Made by a program: the position numbers and the translations under genes
Assembly: GCF_000204055.1 (NCBI RefSeq)
Contig: NW_006768768.1
Span: forward strand, 1,242,071 to 1,306,070
Length of the DNA: 64,000 bases
Direction of reading: 5' to 3'
DNA from: Melampsora larici-populina 98AG31
Taxonomy: Eukaryota; Basidiomycota; Pucciniomycetes; Pucciniales; Melampsoraceae
Part shown: positions 35,801 through 45,110 of the stretch, one piece after another
Position numbering within the stretch: position 1 is the stretch's first letter
Layout: every line of letters starts with the position of its first letter
Notes under the pieces: model-generated
Seen by the model: only the letters and a program-made list of their open reading frames with translations
Database searches by the model: none
What the model was told of the DNA's origin: nothing

Positions 35801-35915
35801 GAGGCATCACGTCTCACGAGTTGCTGTCTTGGGCCTTGAACTCTCCACGCAAGAGTATGATTTGGCCCCTTTGCTTCAACGCGCTGAATGGTTACAGCTT
35901 ACAGACGCATTTTGA
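29852..35915 (+). CDS. 1,880-aa Ser/Pro/Gln-rich protein of the CACTA-like element
   Basis: Seven exons join in phase: 29852-29870, 29938-30042, 30107-30181, 30264-33947, 34016-34207, 34276-35396 and 35469-35915 (1,881 codons). The large exon is low-complexity, rich in Ser, Pro, Gln and His. It holds five copies of RPSSRMS(M/V/I)CSA and two of DQF(Q/R)FD(L/F)G, then Pro-Gln repeats. Exon 5 is a duplicate of the end of exon 4. Exon 6 opens with about eight YDDDHNVQ repeats, then a globular region (LPSPPSDEEYSLWDQRKVER, YDWTDSFKSKWNEAV, VLERWFHTKRREY). Exon 7 ends with LWRHRNLGKFLHQLDEL and RPPKGFPKCL. The C-terminal block resembles the divergent 362-aa protein. Its role is unknown; a TnpA-like DNA-binding partner of the transposase is a guess. 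Confidence 0.72.
32400..33730 (+). repeat. coding repeats (RPSSRMS motif, five copies)
   Basis: Within the 1,880-aa gene, a unit of about 130-160 bp encoding RPSSRMSMCSA plus a Gln-rich linker and a SSRMSYSS-like segment recurs near 32410, 32575, 32705, 33415 and 33640. Similarity at DNA level is highest among the first three copies and between the last two, suggesting two rounds of duplication. Confidence 0.75.
33738..34275 (+). repeat. tandem duplication of an exon plus its intron
   Basis: The segment from GATGAGCGTGGACCTGCTCC at about 33737 recurs from about 34034. The two copies include identical 68-nt introns (33948-34015 and 34208-34275) and both splice sites. The duplication created exon 5 of the 1,880-aa gene. 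That exon is 192 nt and begins and ends in phase 1, so the frame is kept. The first copy has extra Pro-Gln codons. Confidence 0.9.
34360..34559 (+). repeat. 24-bp minisatellite encoding YDDDHNVQ
   Basis: About eight near-identical 24-bp units (AATACGACGATGACCACAAT plus GTCC and variants) run in phase through exon 6. One unit has AAAACG for AATACG, one carries ATCA for GTCC, and a shorter unit ends the array. The opposite strand gives long open but meaningless hydrophobic frames. Confidence 0.9.
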
Positions 35916-36934
35916 ATAATAACCAAAACTAGTTGTATATTAATTTTTATTTTTGCTTTTTCCTAATTTAAATGAATGTCTTTATTATATGTCCTTTATC
36001 CTGTGTTCTCCGCTAAGAGCCGTAAACACTTGCACAAGATCATGAATCCTCAGTCAAATTCATGACCGAAGAAGTTGAATCAATGTTGATTTTGGTTATG
36101 CCAAAGACATCTCAGTTTTCTATTCGTAGTCGACCCAATAATACTTTCAAAACATGTATCTCGAATTGAGTTCGAGATACATTTCAGAATAAAGCTTTCT
36201 GCCTCCTCATCTCAATGGCTGATGTCAACAAGCAATTTGCATGTCAATAATCAAGCAATGGATGATAGTGAAGGACACGACGGGTCGCCTCCTTACACCC
36301 GTTCCGAGACACTTCACGTTTCACAACCCTAACAAATGATACAACATATTTGTTCATGTACGTCATGATTTGTTTATTCCCCACGCGCCACCCTTTTTGA
36401 TCAAATGCTAACACATCTATCATAGGGGTTTCTTATACCTATTTGTTTCTTCCGATCGACTATTTCATTGTCAACCTCCAAGGATCGATTATCGTCTACT
36501 CAAGCTGCCCACGAATGATCTCAGATTGTACTTGCCGCGGTTTCTTATAAGATCACCTCGGTATTCGTCAAATTGTCAACCGTCAAAATAATTCCTTTCA
36601 TCCCCACTTTGGTCATAGTCAACCCTTGCTCCCATGCCTTTTAAAATTCACTCTACTGATGCGTGGCCATCACGATCTTTACCGTTATACTTTGACTTTT
36701 GTTTCTTTGAACAGAAGCAGATCGTTCTATGAGCCGGTAAGCTATCATGCCCTTCATCCTGATTCTTTCCATCGTCTTCGATACTCTCACCTTCTTGGGA
36801 AGCCTTGTGAGAGGTACTTATACTGAACTCTTTGACCTTACTTTCTTCCCAACCCACACATCCTCACTCCCGTTTAGATTTGTCACAACTTTCATTCTCA
36901 CTCACGTACTCCCCTACACTTGTCTATAATTATC
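35916..36934. other. intergenic region inside the CACTA-like element
   Basis: About 1 kb, AT-rich just after the preceding stop. The complementary pair GTATCTCGAATTGAGTTCG and CGAGATACATT near 36155-36184 forms a short stem. No gene is supported. It should contain the promoter of the next gene. Confidence 0.45.
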
Positions 36935-38346
36935 ATGAAGCTCGTTCGAATGCGATCAACTGTCTCTTATTTGAAGAATTGTGCTTTTCGGGCCAGAACG
37001 TGGCTGTGTAAGTTCACTCATTATGTCCACTCCTTTCTGCTTGCTCATCACTTATCAAAATCTTTCATTGAAAGCTGGCACAGCTCGGCGAATGCACCGC
37101 TCTTCCCACTCTTTCAACCCATCTCCATCAACTGGATCACTTGCAGCATCACTTTCTCCCCCGCCTACTCCTATCTCGGCTCCCATCTTGGCTTCCAACT
37201 CGGCTCCCATCTTGGCTCCCATCTTGGCTCCCATCTTGGCTTCCAACTCGGCTCCCATCTTGGCTTCCAACTCGGCTCCCATCTTGGCTTCCAACTCGGC
37301 TTCCAACTCGGCTTCCAACTCGGCTTCTAGCTCATCCTCGGCCTCAACTCCGGTCAGCCTCATGGACATCGACATCTCATTTATCACTCCAGATGTTGTG
37401 CCCTTTTACGAGTTGTACACTGGCCTTTCCACTTCCCTCTCAGTTTCACCTACGTTCTTGGATGGCAAGTCGGCCTCGACCCCAACCGCCAGTCTCATGA
37501 GCATTGACACTGCCCCGCTCGTGACTCCTACTTTCCTGCCGTTCCATGCCACCAGCGTCACCTCAAATTCCCCCACGTCCATTCCTCTCGCGCCTCTTGC
37601 GTCTTTGGATACCACCAGTAATACGAGCAATGAAAACTCCCAGGTCCCAACTATTGCAACACACCAGACCAATTCCCGAGGAGAGAACGCAATTGAGGCA
37701 GCGCGAGAGCTCCATCGTCAATCCCCTACGCCCATGGTTCCAAGGCACCCATCTCCAGTCCTCGTTCGCGGCATCCCTGCCGAGCACACCATCACCGAGC
37801 TTGCCTCTCGAACCCCTCGACCTTACGCCCACTCCAATGCTGACTATTTCGTCGTAAAACCGTCTCCTCCACCTACCCCAGTAGCTACGAAACGTTCCTT
37901 CTCGGTGTCTATGGATGATAACCATAAAAGTCAGTACATCTCACCTTTTTTGTCACATCAAGCTTTCCAATCTTTTCCTCTTTCTAGTACAACCTTCCAA
38001 GCGCCATAGGTCGAAGTCACCAGACATCAAGAAACGGCGTTTCTCTCTCTCTATGGAGGACGAGGACATCGGTACGGATACCTCATAATGTCAATATCAC
38101 CCAATGAGAGGCCCCCTTTCTAATCTTTTCCTCCTTACAGCTCAACCTTATAAGCGTTTCAAGTTGGGCTTCCCACCTCGTAGCTTATCTTGCCACTTGA
38201 CGTTCCCGCTCAATACTCGTTCACATATCAGCACGGTTGGACTTCTCGTGGATACGAAGATCGCGTGCTTTGGACGATTGGTCAAGGAGCAATCTTCTCC
38301 AAGAGTCGTGGATGAATCGAACGAAGCCTTGAGCAGCGTAGAGTAA
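36935..38346 (+). CDS. 405-aa repeat-containing protein of the CACTA-like element
   Basis: Four exons (36935-37007, 37075-37929, 37988-38071, 38141-38346) join in phase to 406 codons. The start at 36935 is the least certain part; ATG 37092 is an alternative. The N-terminal third has an Ala/Pro/Ser repeat array (APILASNS, 37171-37330). The middle is Ser/Thr/Pro-rich with two similar blocks (SLMDIDISFITPDVVPFYEL and SLMSIDTAPLVTPTFLPF). The C-terminal part has two copies of a basic-to-acidic module (KRSFSVSMDDNHK, KRRFSLSMEDEDI) on either side of a splice, then a short globular tail (YKRFKLGFPPRSL). I do not recognise the family. It is the last gene before the right terminal repeat. Confidence 0.6.
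37171..37330 (+). repeat. coding minisatellite (APILASNS)
   Basis: Units of 12 and 24 bp built from TCGGCTCCCATCTTGGCTTCCAAC-type words, split as TCGGCTCCCATC and TTGGCTTCCAAC, run in frame for about 160 bp. They encode alternating API and LASNS segments. Confidence 0.85.
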
Positions 38347-38849
38347 TGCATTTCTGACGCTCATCAGTTAATTTTTTACTTGAATTTTTCAATTTTTTAT
38401 GTGTTATCATCCCCTTTCTTGTTCATAGTTGTGTCCCTTCTTATCATCCTCTTTCTTGTACATAGTTTTCACCGTCTTACATACATGTTATACAATCAAG
38501 ATACACGGATAGTTGTCGGAAGCAGAGGGGCGTGTTAAAATCTTGCCATACTTACCAGCCACAACCGAAAGGCCGGAGGGCTTCGGTACTAAGAACTCTC
38601 GAAAAAAGCCTTTGAATCGGAGGGTTCTTACCCTCAGGAAAGCACAGTTTTCCGTGCTCAGTGATTAGGTTGCTTATGCATGCAGCTGGTGCTGAGCGAC
38701 TCAGTCCTTAAGCCCGCTGCGCCTTCTGGTCATCCTGAGACGATCAGAAACAAAGGTTGGGCCCGCCTTGCTGGGCTCAATCTCACCTGCGCAGCACGGG
38801 CGCGTTTTGGGGCAAAACACAAAAATTACGCACTTCTCGCGGAGTTTTG
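38347..38849. other. right subterminal region of the CACTA-like element
   Basis: About 500 bp between the last gene and the right terminal repeat; no gene. It contains GTCGCTCAG-type words (on the minus strand near 38695) shared with the left end. Short stems are also present: GGCCGGAGGGCTTCGG near 38571, and GCACAGTTTTCCGTGC near 38642. Confidence 0.45.
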
Positions 38850-38889
38850 AGCTCACCGGGCGCCTGGCGCATTTTTCGCGAACACTGTG
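38850..38889 (-). repeat. right terminal inverted repeat (40 bp)
   Basis: Reverse complement begins CACAGTGTTCGCG and ends GGTGAGCT, matching the left repeat at 21183-21222 at 39 of 40 positions. The flank beyond is GAAGCTAAG, which does not repeat the left flank. Confidence 0.85.
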
Positions 38890-39832
38890 GAAGCTAAGAA
38901 CACAGAACACACAGCCGTCTGCAGCCTAGCGCTTGAACAAGCCCAGGGATAGATACAAACATCCAAGACAAATTGTGACCGTTTCCAGTAGAAGAAACAC
39001 AAAACTTCAACATACTCTATTTCTTTGTGTAAAAATATAAAGGATTCCATTAAAATCTTTTATTCACACTTCTTTATTTTCTATCATTTTTATTGTGCTC
39101 AAATTATTTCATTTCTAATATCTTAGGCCATTGCCACCTTTAATCATCAGACCGTATGTAAGTGATGTACAGTCAATTTCACAAAGCTTGGAAAGAATTC
39201 CGCGCCAATTTGCTCAAGTTCGGCGGGCAAAAGTTTCCAAGCTTTCTGAAATCGACTGTAACTTAGATTCATCAAGTGTCCCCACGTGTGTTTGGAGGGG
39301 GCGGAGGCCGCTGGTCTGCTGGCTATGTAGGTAGGCAGCAGGCTCTCGGATTTCTGACGCTTTTCTTGTGATTGGGACATGGTCTTCCTAAGTTCCCCCC
39401 CGGTACTGAGCTACCCGGGACTACCCGGGTACGGCTTTGTTTGAAATGTCAACCAATGCGGTTGTTATCACCCAGAGCTATGAGCCGGCCCTGGCCTTGC
39501 CCGGTCAAGTCTGCCCAAGGGTTTTCGGGGCAAGGTCAAGGCCAAGACCGGGGCCTCAAGTGCAGCCTGGCAATATTGAGAAAGGCCCCGCTCCAGGGCT
39601 ACTCGGGGCTGGGGCCGTCAAGAAAAAATTGTAGAGGCATTGCTGAAGGCTTGTTGAGGCAGTTTTCTGGAAAAATTGACATCATCAAGCATCCATCCTA
39701 AGCTCTCAAACAGGATTAAAAAGGGCTGGCCCAAGCCAGGGCCTGCCCAGTGCTGCCCAGGGTGTCATGGCCGAGGCCAGGTCTGACCTGGACCCGTGGC
39801 CGGCCCTGAAGCTGCAGGGCCGGGTCATGCCC

Positions 39833-40335
39833 TTATTATCACCAAAGCCCTCTAACTGGCTCCCTGCGAGAAGAATTGGGGCAGTTGACCCGGTACTTTG
39901 TTATTTTTTATGCCATGGTATTTCTTGAAAAACCCATCTTTGAACTGTTCAGGTGTAGAGGAACCAAGAAATGAGACTCATGAACCTGTACAACCAATTT
40001 TGCAAAAAACAATTGATCTAAAACCCCAACCAGTTGGACCACAGGCTGATTTGAGCCTGATGCACGCCTCATACAGACAGATTTCATGGCTTTACATAAC
40101 TAGCTATGTACTTAACATCATAGCTAAGTCAGATATACAGCAGGAAAAATCACAAAAAAATCCAAAAGTTTGGTCAAATTGGCAAAAAACCCCAAACTTA
40201 ACTAAGTCCTCCCTTGCCAACAAAACCCCCAAATTTTTGATTCTTTTGGCAAAAGTGGGTGTCATTGGAACCTCTTGACCAGTTGGACCAGCGCCGGCCC
40301 TGGCCAAACCAGTCAGAGAGCTTTGGTGATAACAA
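39833..40335. mobile_element. small element with 25-bp inverted repeats
   Basis: The arms 39833-39857 and 40311-40335 match as reverse complements at 22 of 25 positions (core TTATCACCAAAG). The 12-nt outer word GTTGTTATCACC also occurs at 39461-39472, so the repeat may be nested or extended to the left. The interior of about 450 bp has no gene. Class unknown. Confidence 0.5.
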
Positions 40336-40795
40336 CTGTAGTACTTACAAAAATCACAAAAAAGCAAAACTCAAAGTACTGGGCCAAGTTCCCCAAAGGG
40401 ATTTAAATGACATTATGTCCAACACAACTAAAGTGGCTAGCAGTCCGTATGAAGTACCACTACGTGCTAAACAACAACATAAAACAATAATAAAAAATAA
40501 TGTAAACAGAGACTCTGACGTGTTTTAACACAAAATACCCATAACTAAAAAATTGTAACACAAAACAACAATAAAAATAAAACATGAGACACTTATAAAC
40601 TAAAATAAGACAAAACCAAACCACTGAATTCCTAATATATGATATAGACCTACTGAAGTAAATATCAAGAGTCTTATATAAATAAGACTAGTGATAAGCT
40701 TCATCAACTTTAATCAGCTTCCTGATTAAAAGTAGGTAATACAATTCTTCACTCCCCTCTGGATCCTCTACTTCCCCTAAGTAGAAACCCAATCA

Positions 40796-40890
40796 AGGCT
40801 AGTGACCTCCAACAACTCCAGGCTAGTGACCTTAAGAAGAAATTCAGGCTGGTGACCTTAAGAAAAACCCCAAGTTGGCGACTTTAAGGA
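40796..40890 (+). repeat. four ~30-bp tandem units
   Basis: AGGCTAGTGACC, CAGGCTAGTGACCTTAAG, CAGGCTGGTGACCTTAAG and CAAGTTGGCGACTTTAAG occur in tandem, with A-rich spacers. They lie about 400 bp upstream of the second DIRS-like element's RT and may be its terminal or leader repeat. Confidence 0.6.
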
Positions 40891-41281
40891 CAACCAGATT
40901 GAACTAACTCACTCTTTGATCTGTTACAATAAGGATTAAAGGAAGGTCCAGGATCCAACCTTCACTTATTATAATAACATTTTATTATCAATAATAAATC
41001 TCCTCTTCAGGAGTCAATTAACTGAAGTCTGTCTGGGTTTGTCCAAACAGACTGTCAGTCCTTTTTTTTCTTCCTTTCTTTTTTCTTCTTTACTTCAATT
41101 TGTACCTACTACATATTTGAAATAAAGAAGTCAAAATTAAGTAAACCTACCATTTACCATTTAGTGAGCATTGAGTACTCCTACAAAGAGCACCCAACCC
41201 TCACACTCTCTCAGAGGGCTACTCAGCCTCCATTGACTTTTCTCTCACAGCTCACGCTTTACCCTCACCACCTCCCCTTGA

Positions 41282-43572
41282 CTCCGATGTCTTTGCCGCG
41301 CGCGCCATAAAAAGACGACCAGACATTTTTCAGGTTTACACACCTATCAAAGTTCATCGGTTCAAATACCTCCTCCGTAATCACCCCAATCAACCATTTA
41401 TGGATTCCATCATCTCAGGGCTAACCAACGGATTCTGGCCGGTGTCAGACAAACCTTCAGATGTCACCGCCAACTATCCAAACCACGTCTCCTCTCAGGA
41501 GGATATATTGGTCCTCACAAAAACTCGTGATTCTGAAATAGCTCTCAACCGCTACTCTCCACCGTTCAAACTTCTCCTTCCCAGAATCAAGGTGTTGCCA
41601 TTATGCTTGGCGACTAATCAAACCTCAGGGAAGGTATGTATGTGTACCAACATGTATGAGTCATTCACACGAAAGCAAAATATGTCGTAAGAGATTAGTG
41701 TTTGCTTATAGTGTTGATACGAAGAAGTTTGAAACAGATCATTTATTTCACGGCACAAAAAACATAACAGACACAAGCATGTATACATGAAGAGAGAAAT
41801 AAAGAGATATGAGAAAAACTACACAGAGAAAAGATGAAACTATCAGCTTACCTATGAGTCATTCACACGAAAGCAAAATATGTCGTAAGAGATTAGTGTT
41901 TGCTTATAGTGTTGATACAAAGAAGTTTGAAACAGATGAGGATCAAAACTTCTTCAACTCATAGGTGGCTCTTTATAGGACAGACACACAGACAGCTAAG
42001 AGTCAAGAAGAGAAAAAGCGCAGACCAGAATAAAGTGAGAGACAGTAACCAGGAAACATATCAAATAAGAACAGATTTGAAAAGACATGTATAGAGATGA
42101 GCAATCATATAAGAAAAGTGTATTTGAGAAAGCAGCACATTTATTTGAAATGAGGATAGAAGAGGAAAGACAACTTTATTCATAGCAAGCAATAACCAAT
42201 AACCAACAACATGAGCTATGGAAAGCCGTCTCCAAACAGTCTCATTCAATGTGATAACATTAAAATCAAATTGGATACTATAGCTTCTTTCATCCCTTTC
42301 CTCCTCTGGCGACACCATTTCAATAAGAAATCCCTGCTTTGGAAGTCTGATGTCGACTGAGCCTTTAGGATTCTACCAGTATGCCCACAATGGCAATACC
42401 AGCAAGTCATATTCATCAATAACACATTCCACGCTGACCACTGTGTTAATTTTGGGTGTGCAAGTTCTCCCTACCTGTGGTGTTTGTTTTTCTCAGTTGT
42501 TCTTTGGATTGCTTTCTACGAAATGGGAATCACTGAACTCAACGCTTACATGGATGACTCGTGGGGAGTCAGAAACCCTGTTGACATGGTATCTTTCAAA
42601 GGCCACATCATACCTCTGAATCAAGCTAAGTTCTTAGAATTATTTGACTTTCTTAACATCCCATGGAATTGGAAGAAGCAAGTCTTTGGAGCCAAGCTGG
42701 ATGTCATCGGATTCAATATTGATTGTGAAAAAATAATAATTGCTTTACCCAACGACGAATGCCTCGCCCTTGTCCAGGCTTTGCGTACCTTCCTCATCCC
42801 ACGTTCCCAACCTCTGGTAGCCTGGCAAAGGATCACTGGGTGGGCAAACTGGGCCATCAACATGTTCCCGCTTGGAAGATGGTCGATCCAGTCTTCTTGG
42901 GACAAGATCGCCGGGAAAACACTACGAAATGCCCAAGTCCCTCGTAACAAAATGGTTCTCGAAGACCTGTCCTGGTTAGCTGACTCACTCAAGTCTTGGC
43001 CGGGAAGAATCATTCTCAACACTGACACCATGTTCTGGAACCTGGAACTAGCAGATCTGACTTTCTTTGTAGACTCCTGCCCTACGGGCATAGGAATCTG
43101 GTGCCCAAAACTCCACAAAACTTGGAGTCAAGTCTTACCCCCTCCATCACGAGAGATCTATTGGGCGGAGCTTTGGGCCGTAGTGTCAGCTATCACAATT
43201 GCAGCAGAGAAATCAGCCAAACGAGTGGTGGTGTTTTTGGACAACAAAGTGGTCTGCGGATTCTTCAGCTCACACAGACCTATTGACTCAGTCAGACTCT
43301 TATTCAGGAACGCCATCAACATCATGCTTACAAAAAACGTTGATGTAAAGGTAAGACATGTCTCAGGGGATAGGAACCGAATTGCGGACGCTCTGTCAAG
43401 GCGCCTCACCAATTGTAGGGAACTGAATTCTTTAAGAATCATTAATTCTATCCTCCCCCCAATCAACCCCTCCATAGATGGAGGTATAAAATACACTTCT
43501 CCTTTTTTCCACCGCATTAAGTTCAATGCCAAAGATTCCCAGAGCCAAGGCAACCCAGCTTTCTTTCTCTGA
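41282..43572 (+). pseudogene. broken reverse transcriptase/RNase H of the second DIRS-like element
   Basis: The first part (to about 41638) encodes the conserved lead-in with NHPNQPFMDSIISGLTNGFW. After an insert of about 680 bp the RT continues near 42320 with SDVD, a stop codon, then AFRILPVCPQWQYQQ, so a sense codon has become TGA. A frame change follows before the stretch from 42484, which carries the active-site YMDD (42549-42560), a connection region and RNase H (DLTFFVDSCPTGIGIW, YWAELWAV, VVVFLDNK). The frame ends at 43572. The product would copy element RNA, but the breaks rule out a functional protein. Confidence 0.8.
41655..41937 (+). repeat. 85-bp direct repeat inside the insertion in the RT
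   Basis: The sequence starting TATGAGTCATTCACACG occurs at 41655-41739 and 41853-41937 with a single difference (CGAAG versus CAAAG). The copies are separated by 113 bp. The near identity argues for recent duplication. It could be a tiny terminal-repeat element or a tandem duplication within an inserted block. Confidence 0.75.
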
Positions 43573-43921
43573 AAGAGAAGAATTGAATGAAGAAGACATG
43601 AAGCAAAGGCTGGAACCTTCCTCAATTGCAAAATACGAGTCAGGAACTCGGCAATTCATCAAGTCTGTATTCAACAAGACATTGAACTCTGGCCAGACGA
43701 AGTCAATCTATCTCATTTTGTTTCATTAGTCTCTAGAGAACTCCAGCCAAGTACTATCAACAAATACTTGACCGGTATCGTTCATTGCCTGCAAGTCCAG
43801 TTCCCTTTTGTCATTAAAGCACGGATGTTGCAACGGGTTTGCTATTTGATACAAAGCTGCCAAAAGCTTTTTTTGGACCTGATCAAAAGAGCCAGCCCAA
43901 TGTCACTCGCAGACGTTCAAC

Positions 43922-44117
43922 TATAGTCAACTCTCTCTAATGGCATACAGTTTGGCGGGCATTTTTCTTATGCATTTAGAGGAATATGCCTTTACAAATC
44001 TTGTTTTGGCTGGCAAATCCCATTTTGGCGGAAAAAACCCTGTAAAAACCTATGCATTTAGAGGGATTATGCCCATAAGAGGTATGCCTTTATGGAGAGT
44101 TGACTGTATGCGGAAGA
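43922..44117. mobile_element. MITE-like insert in the recombinase
   Basis: Inverted arms 43925-43948 and 44082-44105 match at 21 of 24 positions (AGTCAACTCTC at the outer end). The words TATGCATTTAGAGG and GCATACAG/GGTATGCC recur inside. The insert is flanked by the 9-bp direct repeat ACGTTCAAC (43913-43921 and 44118-44126), which would fit a Mutator-like target-site duplication. The right arm ends 12 bp short of that flank, so the exact ends are uncertain. Confidence 0.7.
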
Positions 44118-44299
44118 ACGTTCAACATATCTTTCAACGATCTTCTGTTCAACACAATCGTTGGCTTGGGTTTCTCGGCTTTACATCGGCTGGGAGAACT
44201 AACGGATCCAGATGTAGTCAACCTGAGAAATCCAAGAAAGTCCATCAAATGATCATCCTTACTCATTTCAAACTGTGGTGCGATCACCACCTATGTGTA

Positions 44300-44633
44300 A
44301 GGGCTCTGGTGTACCGTAGGTAAGCTCATAGCTTCCTAGGTACTGGTTTTAGAGTGAGAAATAATACTTTAATAATTCGATAGAGAAAAAGGAAACATAT
44401 CATACACAACTCTTAACATATATATACTCTAACATCTTTATAAAACATCTACACAACCGTTTGTAACATATCTAACACATTTCGTTAACAACCGTATTTG
44501 TTATCACAACTAATTTGATAATATTTGATAAAACAAGTTATTTGATAATATTCTTTAACATTTGATAAATCTTTTTACATAATATCTCTTAACCTAAGTC
44601 TAACATAACAAAACATTACACTATGTTCTACCA
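44300..44633. other. AT-rich insertion in the recombinase
   Basis: About 330 bp of AT-rich sequence with TTTGATAATATTTGATAAAA-like repeats separates two parts of the recombinase that should be contiguous (before the TATCACAAAGGCGAC coding resumption). It has no coding frame. Its class is undetermined; ends and target-site duplication could not be fixed. Confidence 0.5.
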
Positions 44634-45110
44634 TATCACAAAGGCGACCCAAAGTTTCTCGGGAGCAAAGTAGCCATTTGCAACAGATATAATGATCCAT
44701 ACTGCCCAGTCCTAACCCTCCTCACCTATACAATCAACAGGGACAAGCGATTCCCAGCCAGTCCATTGTGGCTGTTACAAGAAAACGGCACTGTCCCTAC
44801 AAGGTCTTGGTTCATCAACAGACTTGATTCAATCATCCATGGATCGAGATCAGGCCATTCATTACAAGCCGGAGGCGCCACCGCCCTCGCCCAAGCAGGA
44901 ATCCCAATGGGAACCATCCAATCCATAGGAAGATGGTCCGGTGAAGCTTTCCGCATCTACGTCAGGGGTCATCCAGTCATGAACACATTCGTAACTCAAA
45001 AGCATGCACTGTCTACCGGCGCGACGTTGGGGGAGCAAATATCTTTCCTGGCTCCTCCTGTGAGTCCAGTTTCAATCTCATTCAAGATTACACAAATCGT
45101 AAAGTGCTGA

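Larger units (their letters stand above)
21183..38889 (+). mobile_element. putative 17.7-kb CACTA/Plavaka-like element carrying five genes
   Basis: It is bounded by inverted 40-bp repeats starting CACAGTG, the terminal class expected of CMC (CACTA/EnSpm/Plavaka) transposons. It contains a Tnp2-type transposase (23601-27582) plus four other spliced or single-exon genes, all apparently open. The internal order is: small basic protein (+), transposase (+), 362-aa protein (-), 1,880-aa protein (+), 405-aa protein (+). Against a simple single insertion: the immediate flanks (CAGTG on the left, GAAGC on the right) show no target-site duplication, and gag does not resume on the right. The ends could therefore come from two related copies, or the right flank was rearranged. 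Confidence 0.65.
38890..41281. other. gene-free region with GC-rich repeats
   Basis: About 2.4 kb with no convincing gene. From 39400 to 39850 it is unusually GC-rich, full of GGCC/CCTGGCC words, in contrast to AT-rich flanks. It contains the inverted repeat at 39833-40335 and tandem units at 40796-40890. Confidence 0.5.
41282..45110 (+). mobile_element. second DIRS-like element, broken and interrupted by insertions
   Basis: Fragments of an RT/RNase H frame and a tyrosine recombinase lie in the order expected for DIRS-like elements, but of a lineage different from the copy at the left edge (YMDD here, VDD there). Three foreign blocks interrupt it: about 41640-42320, 43922-44117 and about 44300-44633. 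With the in-frame stop and the frameshifts this copy cannot be active. The boundaries are estimates. Confidence 0.75.
43526..45110 (+). pseudogene. broken tyrosine recombinase of the second DIRS-like element
   Basis: The N-terminal part opens at ATG 43526 (IAKYESGTRQFIK) and overlaps the end of the RT frame. A frameshift near 43670 leads into ELQPSTINKYLTGIVH in another frame. A further shift and a 196-bp insert interrupt it. The first catalytic Arg survives in RLGELTDPDVVNL (about 44187). A second insert separates this from the last part (GDPKFLGSKVAI), which ends with GHSLQAGG for H-x-x-R (the Arg position is Gln) and the region of the nucleophile, RIYVRGH. The recombinase would have integrated element DNA but is inactive here. 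Confidence 0.75.

Noticed and set aside
37055..37387. 110-aa minus-strand frame with ELEAELEAK repeats, looking like a coiled coil
   Set aside because: It is the antisense of the APILASNS coding repeat in the 405-aa gene. The sense strand continues through three in-phase splices, the antisense does not.
39131..40528. Several frames of 67-126 codons
   Set aside because: They overlap in different frames within GC-rich repeats and show no domain features or sensible splice structure.
44300..44633. The AT-rich insertion as a solo LTR (TGTACC start, TCACA end)
   Set aside because: No matching 5-bp duplication flanks these ends and no second copy is present in the window, so the class was left open.
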